Part shown: positions 7,931-15,527 of the stretch, piece after piece
Layout of the letters: each line of letters opens with the position of its first letter
How positions within the stretch are numbered: the stretch's first letter is position 1
Source of the DNA: Phycisphaerales bacterium
GTDB lineage: Bacteria > Planctomycetota > Phycisphaerae > Phycisphaerales > UBA1924
Assembly (NCBI GenBank): GCA_026647565.1
Contig: JAPKGU010000023.1
Coordinates: 1-32,300 of the forward strand
Length of the DNA: 32,300 nucleotides
Direction of reading: 5' to 3'
Notes under the pieces: model-generated
Databases searched by the model: none
Seen by the model: the letters and a program-made list of their open reading frames with translations, nothing else
Told to the model about the DNA's origin: nothing
Program-made: the position numbers and the translations under genes

Positions 7931-8785
7931 TCACGTGAGCGTGGTCATCGGACGGACGACTGCGAAAAGCGATTCAACGATCTCGTCTAGACCCAAGACA
8001 CCGGTATTGAGCGCTACCTTGTCCGCGAGGGTTGGGCTGTAGCTCGCGACCTCATCCTTTGAGACCTTGTGCCAGATCGGGAGAATGACCTTGTCGGTGC
8101 CGGAGGTTTCCTTTGTCACCAGACCATCGAGTTCGTACTGCGTCCAGTTCTTCGCAAAGAACGCAGAGGAGAGCACAACGATTCCGAAGCGGCTGTTGGC
8201 GAGCCCTTTGTCGATCGATCGCCGAAGGCTGTCGCCGACGCGCAGCTTGAACTCGTCGTACCACACGTTCACGCCCCGGCGACGGAGGCCGTCCGCGAGT
8301 GCGCGGACAAAGCTCTCCTTGTCCTCACTCGCGTGGGAGATGAATACGTCGTGTTCCTTGGGAGTTGGGAGCATGGTGGTTGCGGGAACCGGCGAAGAGG
8401 CCGCCGTGAGTGAGCGGCGAAGGTCGGCCTCGAACTGCGCCATGCGGCGTTCTTGATCTTTCTGAACCGACTGCTGCTCTCTGCTTTGTTCCCGCTGCAG
8501 ATCCCGTTCGTAGTCGTGCTTGCGTCTCTCCTTTGCCGCGATCTGACTCGACAGGTCCGCCTGCTTCTTCTTGATCTGCTCGATGTCCCGATGCAGGCGA
8601 TCGATCTCGCGGGCCTTGGTCTGAAGCGTGGCCGAGGAAGTGGCTGCGCTGATGCTGCGATCAACCTGGCCAATGCGGGCGATCTTGTCCGCTTCCCGTC
8701 TCCGCTCATCTGCGAGCTTCTGGTGTAGCTGGGTGAGATCGCGGTTCACGCTCTCAATCTGTCTGCGGCAACTCTCAACGCTCAT
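7931..8785 (-). CDS. Coiled-coil TIR-domain protein, probable NADase effector
   Basis: A 284-residue protein. Residues 1-125 are charged, heptad-like and free of membrane segments, predicting a long coiled coil. After a Pro/Thr linker (about 128-143) comes a TIR domain from 145 to about 280: HDVFISHASEDK, VWYDEF, then NWTQYELDGL with Glu218 in the catalytic position of NAD-cleaving TIR domains. Such proteins deplete NAD+ when oligomerised. ATG 8785 is chosen because AGAGG lies 9 bases upstream and the coiled coil starts at once; the 61 codons further upstream are Cys/Arg-rich and unlike protein. It is the first gene of the minus-strand cassette. It lacks an obvious SAVED, STING or other nucleotide-sensor domain, so its link to the CD-NTase is positional. 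Confidence 0.88.
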   Translation of the reverse strand: MSVESCRRQIESVNRDLTQLHQKLADERRREADKIARIGQVDRSISAATSSATLQTKAREIDRLHRDIEQIKKKQADLSSQIAAKERRKHDYERDLQREQSREQQSVQKDQERRMAQFEADLRRSLTAASSPVPATTMLPTPKEHDVFISHASEDKESFVRALADGLRRRGVNVWYDEFKLRVGDSLRRSIDKGLANSRFGIVVLSSAFFAKNWTQYELDGLVTKETSGTDKVILPIWHKVSKDEVASYSPTLADKVALNTGVLGLDEIVESLFAVVRPMTTLT

Positions 8786-8964
8786 CGGAGTACCTCTTGA
8801 TCCGCACCGACAGCGGACTGACCTGCTCAGAGTGCCGCATATGCACACCCGCCTGAGACATCGGCATCGACCAACCTGATCGCAGTACGCACGACGGATT
8901 TGATCATACGGATACACACGCCAAACCGGCGTTTGGAGGACTCCAAGCCCCGACCGCGCGGATG
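8786..8964 (-). other. Leader region of the TIR-CBASS cassette
   Basis: This 179-base stretch separates fragment B of the RHS remnant from the TIR start codon. It must contain the cassette promoter if the operon is transcribed from its own start, but I could not pick convincing -35 and -10 boxes. No small gene with a ribosome site is visible. Confidence 0.4.
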
Positions 8965-9501
8965 TCACACGTCAAACAAGCCGTTCGAATCCTGCCTGAA
9001 GAACTCCCAGTTGCCGGTGTGCTCCAAGGCCCAGTTCTCGTCACGCTTGGCGACCGTGATCGCGCTCCCGCCCCAGTGCCCCTCGAGCGCCTGAGTTAGC
9101 CGCCCCCGGCCCACCCCGTCCATGGTGTATGCCACGTCGAACAGGCCGTTGCCGCTTCCGGCGGCACCCGCCGTGTGGACATTGTCCTCCGTCCTGGTGA
9201 TGTTCCCGTTCTCGTCATACGCGACATCCACGTCGTAGAACGGCACGTCGGTTGACAGGTCCTTCGTCCACGTCCAGGTCACCGGGCGGTTGAACCGGTC
9301 CAGCTCCCCGTACGTCGACGCCCCCGTCCACCTGCGGCTGAACACGTCCGGCTGCGGCAACTCCGTGCCCACTACTGAGCTAGTGCCGAGGTACGCGTAC
9401 TCCGACACCGTCGTGGCGCCCACCTTCACACGGTGCGTCCGCGTGTTCGTCAACCACGACCACGAAGAGCAGCCGCACCTGGGCGTGGGCAACGAACTCA
9501 T
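8965..9501 (-). pseudogene. RHS/YD-repeat protein fragment B, truncated at both ends
   Basis: One minus-strand frame of up to 178 codons encodes an RHS core segment: TRTHRVKVG, SEYAYLG, LPQPDVFSRRW, YGELDRFNRPVTW, FYDVDVAYDENGNITRTED and AYTMDGVGR, then GNWEFF before a stop. DENGNI is a YD-type repeat motif. There is no N-terminal export region, no complete repeat array and no C-terminal toxin domain, so the original protein of probably more than 1000 residues is missing. The part shared with fragment A (4632-4928) spans about 9125-9420; B extends further at both ends. The ATG at 9501 is unlikely to be a genuine start. Confidence 0.8.
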
Positions 9502-9662
9502 CCTGCGCTCCAGGCCACCCGGCCCATCTCAGCAGGCCGGCCGCGTCGTGTGCCGCCAGCGGCTCGGAGGCTTGCTAGAGCTACCGTCGAAGTGCTGCGT
9601 AAGCCGTTGCGAGGCCGCAAGTTGATGACGGATGGGGCTCTTGAACAGGACAATTACCGATT
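9502..9662. other. Spacer between RHS fragment B and a small membrane-protein gene
   Basis: I see no gene here. The base composition shifts sharply towards AT from about 9640 onward, marking another junction within the island. Confidence 0.4.
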
Positions 9663-9992
9663 TTATGTTCTCGAAAGCGCGCCGTACAAAAAGGCATCAA
9701 AACCTATGTATAGCATGGAGAACACCAATCCAGGCAGACACAATCCGCACAATAACTTCCATAGCCGCCGATGATAATAGCAAGAAATAAAGCAATATAT
9801 ACATATTACGAATATCACAACTGGGCAAGCCATATATGCAATCAGAAAAAGGCTCCCGAGTCCATTGGCATGCAACGCATCGTACCAGTTTTCAGACATT
9901 TGCCGATGCATTGGTCGCGAAACAAATAGCACTGATGCAAGTATGGCTGCACTATTTATTAAGACAGAATATGTAATTGAACGCTTTATCAT
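9663..9992 (-). CDS. Small predicted inner-membrane protein of unknown function
   Basis: The 109-residue product has three hydrophobic segments: about residues 8-25, 46-70 and 80-100. Lys/Arg follows the second and third, suggesting a polytopic inner-membrane protein. I recognise no family. The gene is distinctly AT-rich compared with everything around it, a sign of recent acquisition. Its ATG lies 22 bases after the stop of the cysteine-rich frame at 10015-10431 on the same strand, so the two may be co-transcribed. In RHS loci the small gene after the toxin tip often encodes an immunity protein; that role is possible here but unproved. The ribosome site is weak. Confidence 0.55.
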   Translation of the reverse strand: MIKRSITYSVLINSAAILASVLFVSRPMHRQMSENWYDALHANGLGSLFLIAYMACPVVIFVICIYCFISCYYHRRLWKLLCGLCLPGLVFSMLYIGFDAFLYGALSRT

Positions 9993-10014
9993 ACTTTACA
10001 TAATCTGTGCATAT

Positions 10015-10431
10015 CTACATTAATGCGTCTTTTCTTATACCATCTTCAAACCGACGTTGGTCTAGTTCTTCGCTGGCACAGGGAGCCTGGGAAGGTGGAG
10101 AGCAATACTTGACGCCCTGTCGAACAGATGCTTTGCAGTCATCTAGTATCATCGATGCAACTACGGCATCCATACATCCCTGCTCGCTGCTGCCGCTTGG
10201 AACACCCATTTGTCTTGCGCAACACTGTGCTTCATTATAATCACGTTCGCATCGATTGGCTGGCAATACATCCAGAATTACGTGTCCAAAGACCCACAGT
10301 ATGCGGAATGTGCATTGTCCATTTTCGCGCTGGGCGGGTGGCACCGACCTCCTCCAACCCTCCGCCCTGATCACACGGACCGCCGTGCCACCGAGGTTGG
10401 CCGCTCTGGGCCGAGCTCGGTGTCCGAGCAA
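10015..10431 (-). CDS. Cysteine-rich hypothetical protein, possible RHS C-terminal remnant
   Basis: The frame has up to 138 codons, but only the last 80 or so look like protein. They hold eight cysteines, including NRCERDYNEAQCC, EQGCMDA, LDDCKAS and VKYC, a pattern suggesting an exported disulphide-bonded or metal-binding domain. No convincing start was found: upstream codons in the same frame are Arg/Pro-rich, and the only nearby alternatives are TTG or CTG near 10260. This fits the 3' end of a longer gene whose 5' part has been lost, for instance an RHS-type protein tail, since RHS fragments lie nearby on the same strand. The gene precedes the small membrane-protein gene by 22 bases. Confidence 0.35.
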   Translation of the reverse strand: MLGHRARPRAANLGGTAVRVIRAEGWRRSVPPAQRENGQCTFRILWVFGHVILDVLPANRCERDYNEAQCCARQMGVPSGSSEQGCMDAVVASMILDDCKASVRQGVKYCSPPSQAPCASEELDQRRFEDGIRKDALM

Positions 10432-10770
10432 CAGACTCCGCCCCTCCCATCAACCACGGCTCGCGTGCGCATCTCACCGTCATCTGCGGCACTCCGACCG
10501 ATTCCGTTTACCCGTCCGCCCGTCTTCATCCCCTCGCCGCCCTTGCACGCCACGCACGACACGGCCAACATACCACCCGCCAAGCCCACCCGCCAAGCCC
10601 CTCCACGCCGCCGCTCTGAACGCCCAACCGCCCCACGGCGCGCCAGGCCGGCGGTTGTCTGGCGTTGCCGCTCGCCTCTTCCGCTCCTCTCTCCGTCTCG
10701 TCTTCATCTGCCATTTGCCATCCGGCTCCCACTCCCCTCTACCCTTCGGCTCGCCCGGAGCCGCTCCCCC
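10432..10770. other. Region upstream of the ATP-grasp operon
   Basis: Long open frames cross this stretch, but their translations are Pro/Arg/Ser-rich and lack domain character, so I read them as GC-driven artefacts. It must contain the promoter of the ATP-grasp operon; no clear boxes were seen. It also marks the return to core-like composition after the accessory island. Confidence 0.4.
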
Positions 10771-11805
10771 ATGCCCCCACTCACCCCCTCTCTCACCCTC
10801 GCCCTCACCTACGACCTCAAAGCCGAGTACGTCGCGCAGGGCTACACCGCCGACGAGTGCGCCGAACTCGACAGCGTCGAGACCATCGACGCCCTCGCCT
10901 CCGTCGCCGAGTCCATGGGCCACCGCACCGTCCGCATCGGCCACGTCAAGGAACTCGCCCGCCGTCTCGTCGCCGGCGAACGCTGGGACCTGGTGATCAA
11001 CATCGCCGAGGGCATGCACGGCATCGGGCGCGAGGCCCAGGTCCCCGCGCTCCTCGACGCGTACCGCATCCCCTACACCTTCAGCGATCCGCTCGTCTGC
11101 GCCCTCACGCTCCACAAGGGCATGTGCAAGCGTGTCATCCGCGACATGGGGCTGAACACCGCCCGCTTCGCCCTCGTCTCGCGCGAGAGCGACCTCGACA
11201 CCATCGACCTCACCTACCCCCTCTTCGCCAAGCCCGTCGCCGAGGGCTCGAGCAAGGGCGTCACCGGCGCCTCGAAACTCTCCTCCCCCGCCGAGCTTCG
11301 CGCCCTCTGCCTCTCCCTCCTCTCGCAGTACAACCAGCCCGTCCTCGTCGAGGAGTACCTCCCCGGCCGCGAGTTCACCGTCGGCATCGTCGGCACAGGC
11401 GATCGCGCCCGCGTCCTCGGCTGCATGGAGATCCACATCGGCGCCGCCGCCCCCCACGGCTTCTACTCCGCCACCAACAAGGACGACTGGGTCGGCAAGG
11501 TCTCATACTCCATCGCCACCGACGCCGAGGCCCGTGCCGCCGCCGATCTCGCCCTCGCCGCCTACCGCGGCCTCGGCTGCCGCGACGTCTCGCGCGTCGA
11601 TGTCCGCTCCGACCGCGCCGGCAAGCCCGCCTTCATCGAGATCAACCCCCTCCCCGGCCTCCGCCCCGGCTGGTCCGACCTCGTCTTCCTCTGCAAGTAC
11701 GCCGGCATCGAGTACGACCAGCTCATCCGCTGGATCATCGAGTCCGCCCTCGAGCGGGTCGGTGCCGGCGCGCGCACCGCCGCGCCCCACGGCGCCCACC
11801 CATGA
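10771..11805 (+). CDS. ATP-grasp ligase of the D-Ala-D-Ala ligase-like family (first of pair)
   Basis: A 344-residue cytoplasmic ATP-grasp enzyme that should join a carboxylate to an amine through an acyl-phosphate. The N-terminal part has WDLVINIAEG near residue 75, then ALLDAYRIPYTFSDP. The central part has YPLFAKPVAEGSSKG (ATP-binding lysine) and VEEYLPGREF. The end has FIEINPLPGL, the equivalent of the metal-binding ExNxxPG of Ddl. The ATG at 10771 starts the conserved domain; no strong ribosome site is visible. The stop overlaps the next start as ATGA. Because the second gene belongs to the same family and an acetyltransferase follows, I infer a small peptide or modified amino acid pathway rather than peptidoglycan D-Ala-D-Ala synthesis; the substrate is unknown. 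Confidence 0.85.
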   Translation: MPPLTPSLTLALTYDLKAEYVAQGYTADECAELDSVETIDALASVAESMGHRTVRIGHVKELARRLVAGERWDLVINIAEGMHGIGREAQVPALLDAYRIPYTFSDPLVCALTLHKGMCKRVIRDMGLNTARFALVSRESDLDTIDLTYPLFAKPVAEGSSKGVTGASKLSSPAELRALCLSLLSQYNQPVLVEEYLPGREFTVGIVGTGDRARVLGCMEIHIGAAAPHGFYSATNKDDWVGKVSYSIATDAEARAAADLALAAYRGLGCRDVSRVDVRSDRAGKPAFIEINPLPGLRPGWSDLVFLCKYAGIEYDQLIRWIIESALERVGAGARTAAPHGAHP

Positions 11806-12878
11806 ACATCCTGATACTCCACGACCACGTCCCGCCCGATGCGCCCGCCGATGCGCAGGACCTCCTCCTCCAGGTCAACGCGGTCGATGCCGCCCTCCTC
11901 GCCGCCGGCCATCGCATCGATCGCCTCGCCTGCACGCTCGATCTCGCCTCGCTCGAATCAACCCTCACCCGCGTTCGTCCCGACCTCGTCTTCAACCTCG
12001 TCGAGACCCTCGCCTCCCGCGGCCGCCTCTGCCCCCTCGTTCCCCTCCTCCTCGAATCCCTCGCGATCCCCTTCACCGGCAACGCCTCCGCCCCCACCTT
12101 CATCACCGCCAACAAGCTCACCGCCAAGCGCCTCATGCGCGCCTCGAACCTTCCCACCGCCGACTGGATCGAGCTCGACCCCACCCGCCGCCACCTCCCC
12201 ACCCACACGGTCGGCGGGGCCGTCGGGGGCGCCTCGTTCCCCAGGTCCTCGACCTGGATCGTCAAAAGCGTCTGGGAGCACGCCTCCATCGGCCTTGACG
12301 AAGACTCCGTCGTCACCGCCACCACGCGCGAAGAGCTTGAATCTCACATCACCCGCCGCCTCCCCGCGCTCGGGGGCGAGGGCTTCGCCGAGAAGTTCCT
12401 CGACGGCCGCGAGTTCAATCTCTCCCTCCTCGAAGACCCGCGCGCCCCCGGCGTCCCCGAGATCCTCCCCCCCGCGGAGATCGCCTTCGAGGGATACGGC
12501 GCCGACAAGCCCAAGGTCATCGGCTACCGCGCCAAGTGGGACGAATCCAGCGACGAGTACAAGCGCACCGTCCGACGCTTCGACTTCCCGCGCGAGGACG
12601 CCCCTCTCCTCGACCGCCTCCGCGGCATCGCCCGCCGCGCCTGGGAAGTCTTCGGACTCTCCGGCTACGCACGCATCGACTTCCGCATCGACGCTCGCAA
12701 CGAGCCGTGGATCCTGGAGGTCAACACCAACCCCTGCATCTCACCCGACGCCGGCTTCGCCGCCGCGCTCGATCGCGCGAGCATCCCGTACCCCGCCGCC
12801 ATCGATCGCATCGTCCGCTGCGCCGTCGCCCGCCGCGCCCCCTCGCCCCTCCCCCACCACGCGAGCGCACCACGATGA
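11802..12878 (+). CDS. ATP-grasp ligase of the D-Ala-D-Ala ligase-like family (second of pair)
   Basis: A 358-residue ATP-grasp protein. Features in order: MNILILHDHV at the start, DLVFNLVETL near residue 65, IPFTGNASAP followed by NKLTAKRLM (about 88-110), STWIVKSVWEHAS with the ATP-binding lysine near 150, EKFLDGREFNLSLL near 200, and RIDFRIDARNEPWILEVNTNPCIS near 290-315, which carries the Ddl-like ExNxNP metal site. It is more distant from the first ligase than a simple tandem duplicate would be. It starts within the stop of the first ligase gene (ATGA), and its own stop overlaps the GNAT start in the same way, so the three products are probably made together. Substrates are unknown. Confidence 0.85.
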   Translation: MNILILHDHVPPDAPADAQDLLLQVNAVDAALLAAGHRIDRLACTLDLASLESTLTRVRPDLVFNLVETLASRGRLCPLVPLLLESLAIPFTGNASAPTFITANKLTAKRLMRASNLPTADWIELDPTRRHLPTHTVGGAVGGASFPRSSTWIVKSVWEHASIGLDEDSVVTATTREELESHITRRLPALGGEGFAEKFLDGREFNLSLLEDPRAPGVPEILPPAEIAFEGYGADKPKVIGYRAKWDESSDEYKRTVRRFDFPREDAPLLDRLRGIARRAWEVFGLSGYARIDFRIDARNEPWILEVNTNPCISPDAGFAAALDRASIPYPAAIDRIVRCAVARRAPSPLPHHASAPR

Positions 12879-13414
12879 GCACAACCGACGCGCCCCAGCG
12901 CCAACCCGCCGACCTCCTCCGCACCCTCACCCTGCGCGAGACCGCCACGCGCGACGACATCGCACGCGTGCGTGAGATCGTCTCCAGCACCGGATTCTTC
13001 TACGACCACGAGATCGACGTCGCCTGCGAGCTCGTCGAAGAGACGCTCGCCAAAGGCCCCGTCGAGGGCTACCGCTTCCTCTTCGCCGACGCCCCCGACA
13101 CGCACGGCGTCCCCCGCACCATCGGCTACACCTCCTACGGACAGACGCCCTGCACCGAGGGCACCTTCGACCTTTACTGGATCGCCGTCCACAACGACTT
13201 CCGCGCCCACGGCCTCGGTCGCTTCCTCCAGCGCGAAACCGAATCGCGCATCCGCGCGCTCGGCGGCCGCCGCCTCTTCGCCGAGACCTCCGGCCGCGAC
13301 CTCTACGCCCCGACCCGCAAGTTCTACACCTCCCTCGGCTACGCCGAAGAGGCCCGCCTCGCAGACTTCTACGCCCCCGGCGACGACAAGGTCATCTACG
13401 GCATGCGCCTCTGA
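12875..13414 (+). CDS. GNAT-family N-acetyltransferase
   Basis: A 179-residue acetyl-CoA-dependent transferase. The acetyl-CoA-binding motif A region reads DLYWIAVHNDFRAHGLGRFL, followed by a helix and the C-terminal RKFYTSLGYAEEARLADFY typical of the last GNAT strand and helix. The N-terminal 20 residues look disordered. ATG 12875 overlaps the second ligase stop as ATGA. Its place as third gene of a tightly coupled operon with two amino-acid ligase-like enzymes suggests it acetylates either the amine substrate or the product of the ligases. Alternatives, such as ribosomal-protein or antibiotic acetylation, are less supported by context. Confidence 0.85.
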   Translation: MSTTDAPQRQPADLLRTLTLRETATRDDIARVREIVSSTGFFYDHEIDVACELVEETLAKGPVEGYRFLFADAPDTHGVPRTIGYTSYGQTPCTEGTFDLYWIAVHNDFRAHGLGRFLQRETESRIRALGGRRLFAETSGRDLYAPTRKFYTSLGYAEEARLADFYAPGDDKVIYGMRL

Positions 13415-13534
13415 TCGCCGCGCACGCGGCACTCCTTTCCGATGTGACCCTTTGGCAATTTGGCCCTTCGGCCCTTTCCGCGCCATCTGCCCATCTTGGT
13501 TCCCTCTAGGATTCCCACCTCACAGGAGCCCCCC

Positions 13535-14815
13535 ATGCCCGACCTTGTCCGTGGTAACGCAGCGATCGGCCAGTCCGGCGGCCCCACCGCCGTCATCAAC
13601 CAGTCCCTCGTCGGCGTCGTCGAAGGCCTCCGCTCCGGCCTCCACGCCTCCGGACACGTCACCAAGATCCTCGGCATGAAGCACGCCGTCCGCGGACTCA
13701 CCAAGGGCGACTTCCACGACTTCACCGACACCCACCAGGACGTCCTCGACCGCCTCGCCTTCACCCCCTCCGCCGGCCTCGGCTCCACACGCGACAAACC
13801 CGATCGCGCCTACTGCGAGAAAATCCTCGAGTCCTGCAAGAAGCACGACATCCGTTACTTCTTCTACATCGGCGGCAACGACTCCAGCGACACCTGCCGC
13901 ATCGTCCGCGAGATGGCCGTCGCCTCCAACTTCGACATGCGCTGCTTCCACGTCCCCAAGACCGTCGACAACGACCTCATGGAGAACGACCACACGCCCG
14001 GCTTCCCCTCCGCCGCGCGCTTCGTCGCCATGGCCTGCATGGCAGACTTCATGGACAACATCTCGCTGCCGGGCATCAAGATCAACGTCGTCATGGGACG
14101 CCACGCCGGCTTCCTCACCGCCGCCAGCGCCCTCGCGCGCCGCTACGACCGTCACCTCAACCCGCACGTGCAGGGCGAATCGACCGACGGTCCGCAGCTC
14201 ATCTATCTCCCCGAGGTCCCCTTCGAAACCGACCGCTTCCTCGCCGATGTCGAGGCGATCTACGCCAAGAAGGGCCGCTGCCACATCGCCGTCTCCGAGG
14301 GCATCTCCGACGCCAGCGGCACACCCATCGGCGCAACCCTCATCAAGGGCGGCCAGGTCGACGCACACGGCAACGTCCAGCTCTCCGGCTCCGGCGCCCT
14401 CGGCGATCAGCTCGCCGACCTCATCAAGGCGAAGCTCACGCCCGCCGGAGGCAAGCCCCCCCGCGTCCGCGCCGACACCTTCGGCTACATCCAGCGCTGC
14501 TGGCCCGACACCTCGCCCTGCGACCGGCTCGAAGCCCGCCGCAGCGGCCAGTTCGCCGCCCGCCTCGCCCTTCAGGGCCACCTCGACGGCAGCGTCGCGA
14601 TCAAGCGCCCCGGCTCCGGCTCGGCCCTCTGGCTCGGCCTCGACAACGGCGCGCCCTACGTCAGCGAGTACCAGCGCGTCGAGCTCTCCGCAGTCGCCGC
14701 CAAAACCCGCCACATGCCCAAGGAGTTCATCCAGGGGCACAACAACGTCTCTCGCCAGTTCATCGAGTACGCCCTCCCGCTCGTCGGCTCGCTCCCCACC
14801 TTCGAGCGAATGTGA
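13535..14815 (+). CDS. pfp: 6-phosphofructokinase, predicted PPi-dependent
   Basis: Phosphorylates fructose 6-phosphate, or works in reverse, in glycolysis/gluconeogenesis. The product has 426 residues. The N-terminal IGQSGGPTAVINQS binds phosphate. GGNDS at 113-117 has Asp116 in the position where ATP enzymes carry Gly, and PKTVDND at 141-147 has Lys142 where ATP enzymes carry Gly; both substitutions mark pyrophosphate as phosphoryl donor. MGRHAGF follows near residue 190. The start ATG 13535 has AGGAG at 13523-13527. It follows the GNAT gene by 120 bases without overlap and is followed by coaD 38 bases later. PPi-type enzymes are frequent in this phylum. The donor could be tested only biochemically; the sequence case is good. 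Confidence 0.92.
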   Translation: MPDLVRGNAAIGQSGGPTAVINQSLVGVVEGLRSGLHASGHVTKILGMKHAVRGLTKGDFHDFTDTHQDVLDRLAFTPSAGLGSTRDKPDRAYCEKILESCKKHDIRYFFYIGGNDSSDTCRIVREMAVASNFDMRCFHVPKTVDNDLMENDHTPGFPSAARFVAMACMADFMDNISLPGIKINVVMGRHAGFLTAASALARRYDRHLNPHVQGESTDGPQLIYLPEVPFETDRFLADVEAIYAKKGRCHIAVSEGISDASGTPIGATLIKGGQVDAHGNVQLSGSGALGDQLADLIKAKLTPAGGKPPRVRADTFGYIQRCWPDTSPCDRLEARRSGQFAARLALQGHLDGSVAIKRPGSGSALWLGLDNGAPYVSEYQRVELSAVAAKTRHMPKEFIQGHNNVSRQFIEYALPLVGSLPTFERM

Positions 14816-14853
14816 CCCGGACGCCCCGCACCGCCGCCAACGTACGATCTCCC

Positions 14854-15423
14854 ATGCCCAGGACGCATCTGGCCGTCTTCCCCGGCTCCTTCGACCCCGT
14901 GACCTACGGGCACCTCGACGTTATACGCCGAGGCCGACGCCTCTTCGATGAACTCGTCGTCGCCGTCGGCCGCAACCCCGGCAAGGACTCGCTCTTCACC
15001 GCCGATGAACGCGTTGACATGCTCGAACGCCTCCTCGCCGAGATGGTCGCGACCGAGCCGGACGCCGCGCCCGTCCGTGTCCGCGCCTTCAGCGGCCTGA
15101 CCGTCGATTTCGCCAAGGAAGTCGGCGCCACCGCGCTCCTCCGAGGCGTCCGCAATCTCTCCGATCTCCAGTACGAGGTCCAGCAGGCCGTCACCAACCG
15201 AGAGGTGGCCGGCCTCGAAACCGCCTTCGTCGTCGCCGGCCAGACCTTCGCCTACACCTCATCGAGTCTCATCAAGCAGATCACCGCCATGGGCCGCGAC
15301 CTCACGCCCCTCGCCAGCATGGTCCCCCCACTCGTCGTCGAACTGCTCCGCCAGAAAAAGGTCGCCAGGCACCCCCTCCTCAAACGCCTCGCCACCGCGA
15401 CCGACAGCGCCGTCGAGGGGTGA
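14854..15423 (+). CDS. coaD: Pantetheine-phosphate adenylyltransferase
   Basis: Catalyses the fourth step of coenzyme A synthesis, adenylating 4'-phosphopantetheine. The product has 189 residues, somewhat longer than the usual 160 because of a C-terminal extension after about 165. The nucleotidyltransferase signature PGSFDPVTYGHLDVI (TxGH at 17-20), the AVGRNPGK loop, LLRGVRN and the ATP-binding YTSSSLIKQI are all present. An in-frame GTG at 14812 exists, but ATG 14854 begins exactly at the conserved strand. It probably shares a transcript with the phosphofructokinase gene. A hairpin element follows its stop codon (15443-15490). Confidence 0.93.
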   Translation: MPRTHLAVFPGSFDPVTYGHLDVIRRGRRLFDELVVAVGRNPGKDSLFTADERVDMLERLLAEMVATEPDAAPVRVRAFSGLTVDFAKEVGATALLRGVRNLSDLQYEVQQAVTNREVAGLETAFVVAGQTFAYTSSSLIKQITAMGRDLTPLASMVPPLVVELLRQKKVARHPLLKRLATATDSAVEG

Positions 15424-15442
15424 TGAACACCAGCGCGGGTGC

Positions 15443-15490
15443 CATCAGTTCCCGGCGAGCCCCCGCGAGGGAGGCGAGCCGGAACTGATG
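15443..15490 (+). repeat. Hairpin element, copy 1, after coaD
   Basis: Arms CATCAGTTCCCGG and CCGGAACTGATG pair over 12 bases with one bulged C. The apical part can form a further small stem. It closely resembles the element at 16618-16664 in arms, spacing and position after a stop codon, with one compensatory pair change. It could be a terminator or a REP-like repeat; there is no T tract. Confidence 0.7.
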
Positions 15491-15527
15491 CTCGTATCTT
15501 CGCATACGCTCCCGCCCAAACACCCCC

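Noticed and set aside
8984-9000. GTTCGAATCC near the TIR-proximal edge of RHS fragment B as the second attachment site matching 4353
   Set aside because: Only ten contiguous bases match, and they fall within the RHS-coding frame, where they read DSNGL; chance is sufficient.
10480-11457. Gly/Glu/Asp-rich minus-strand frame opposite the first ATP-grasp gene
   Set aside because: Composition typical of the reverse complement of GC-rich coding DNA; the plus-strand frame has clear ATP-grasp motifs.
13520-14740. Long minus-strand frame opposite the phosphofructokinase gene
   Set aside because: Val/Gly/Ala/Asp-rich shadow; the plus strand encodes all phosphofructokinase motifs.
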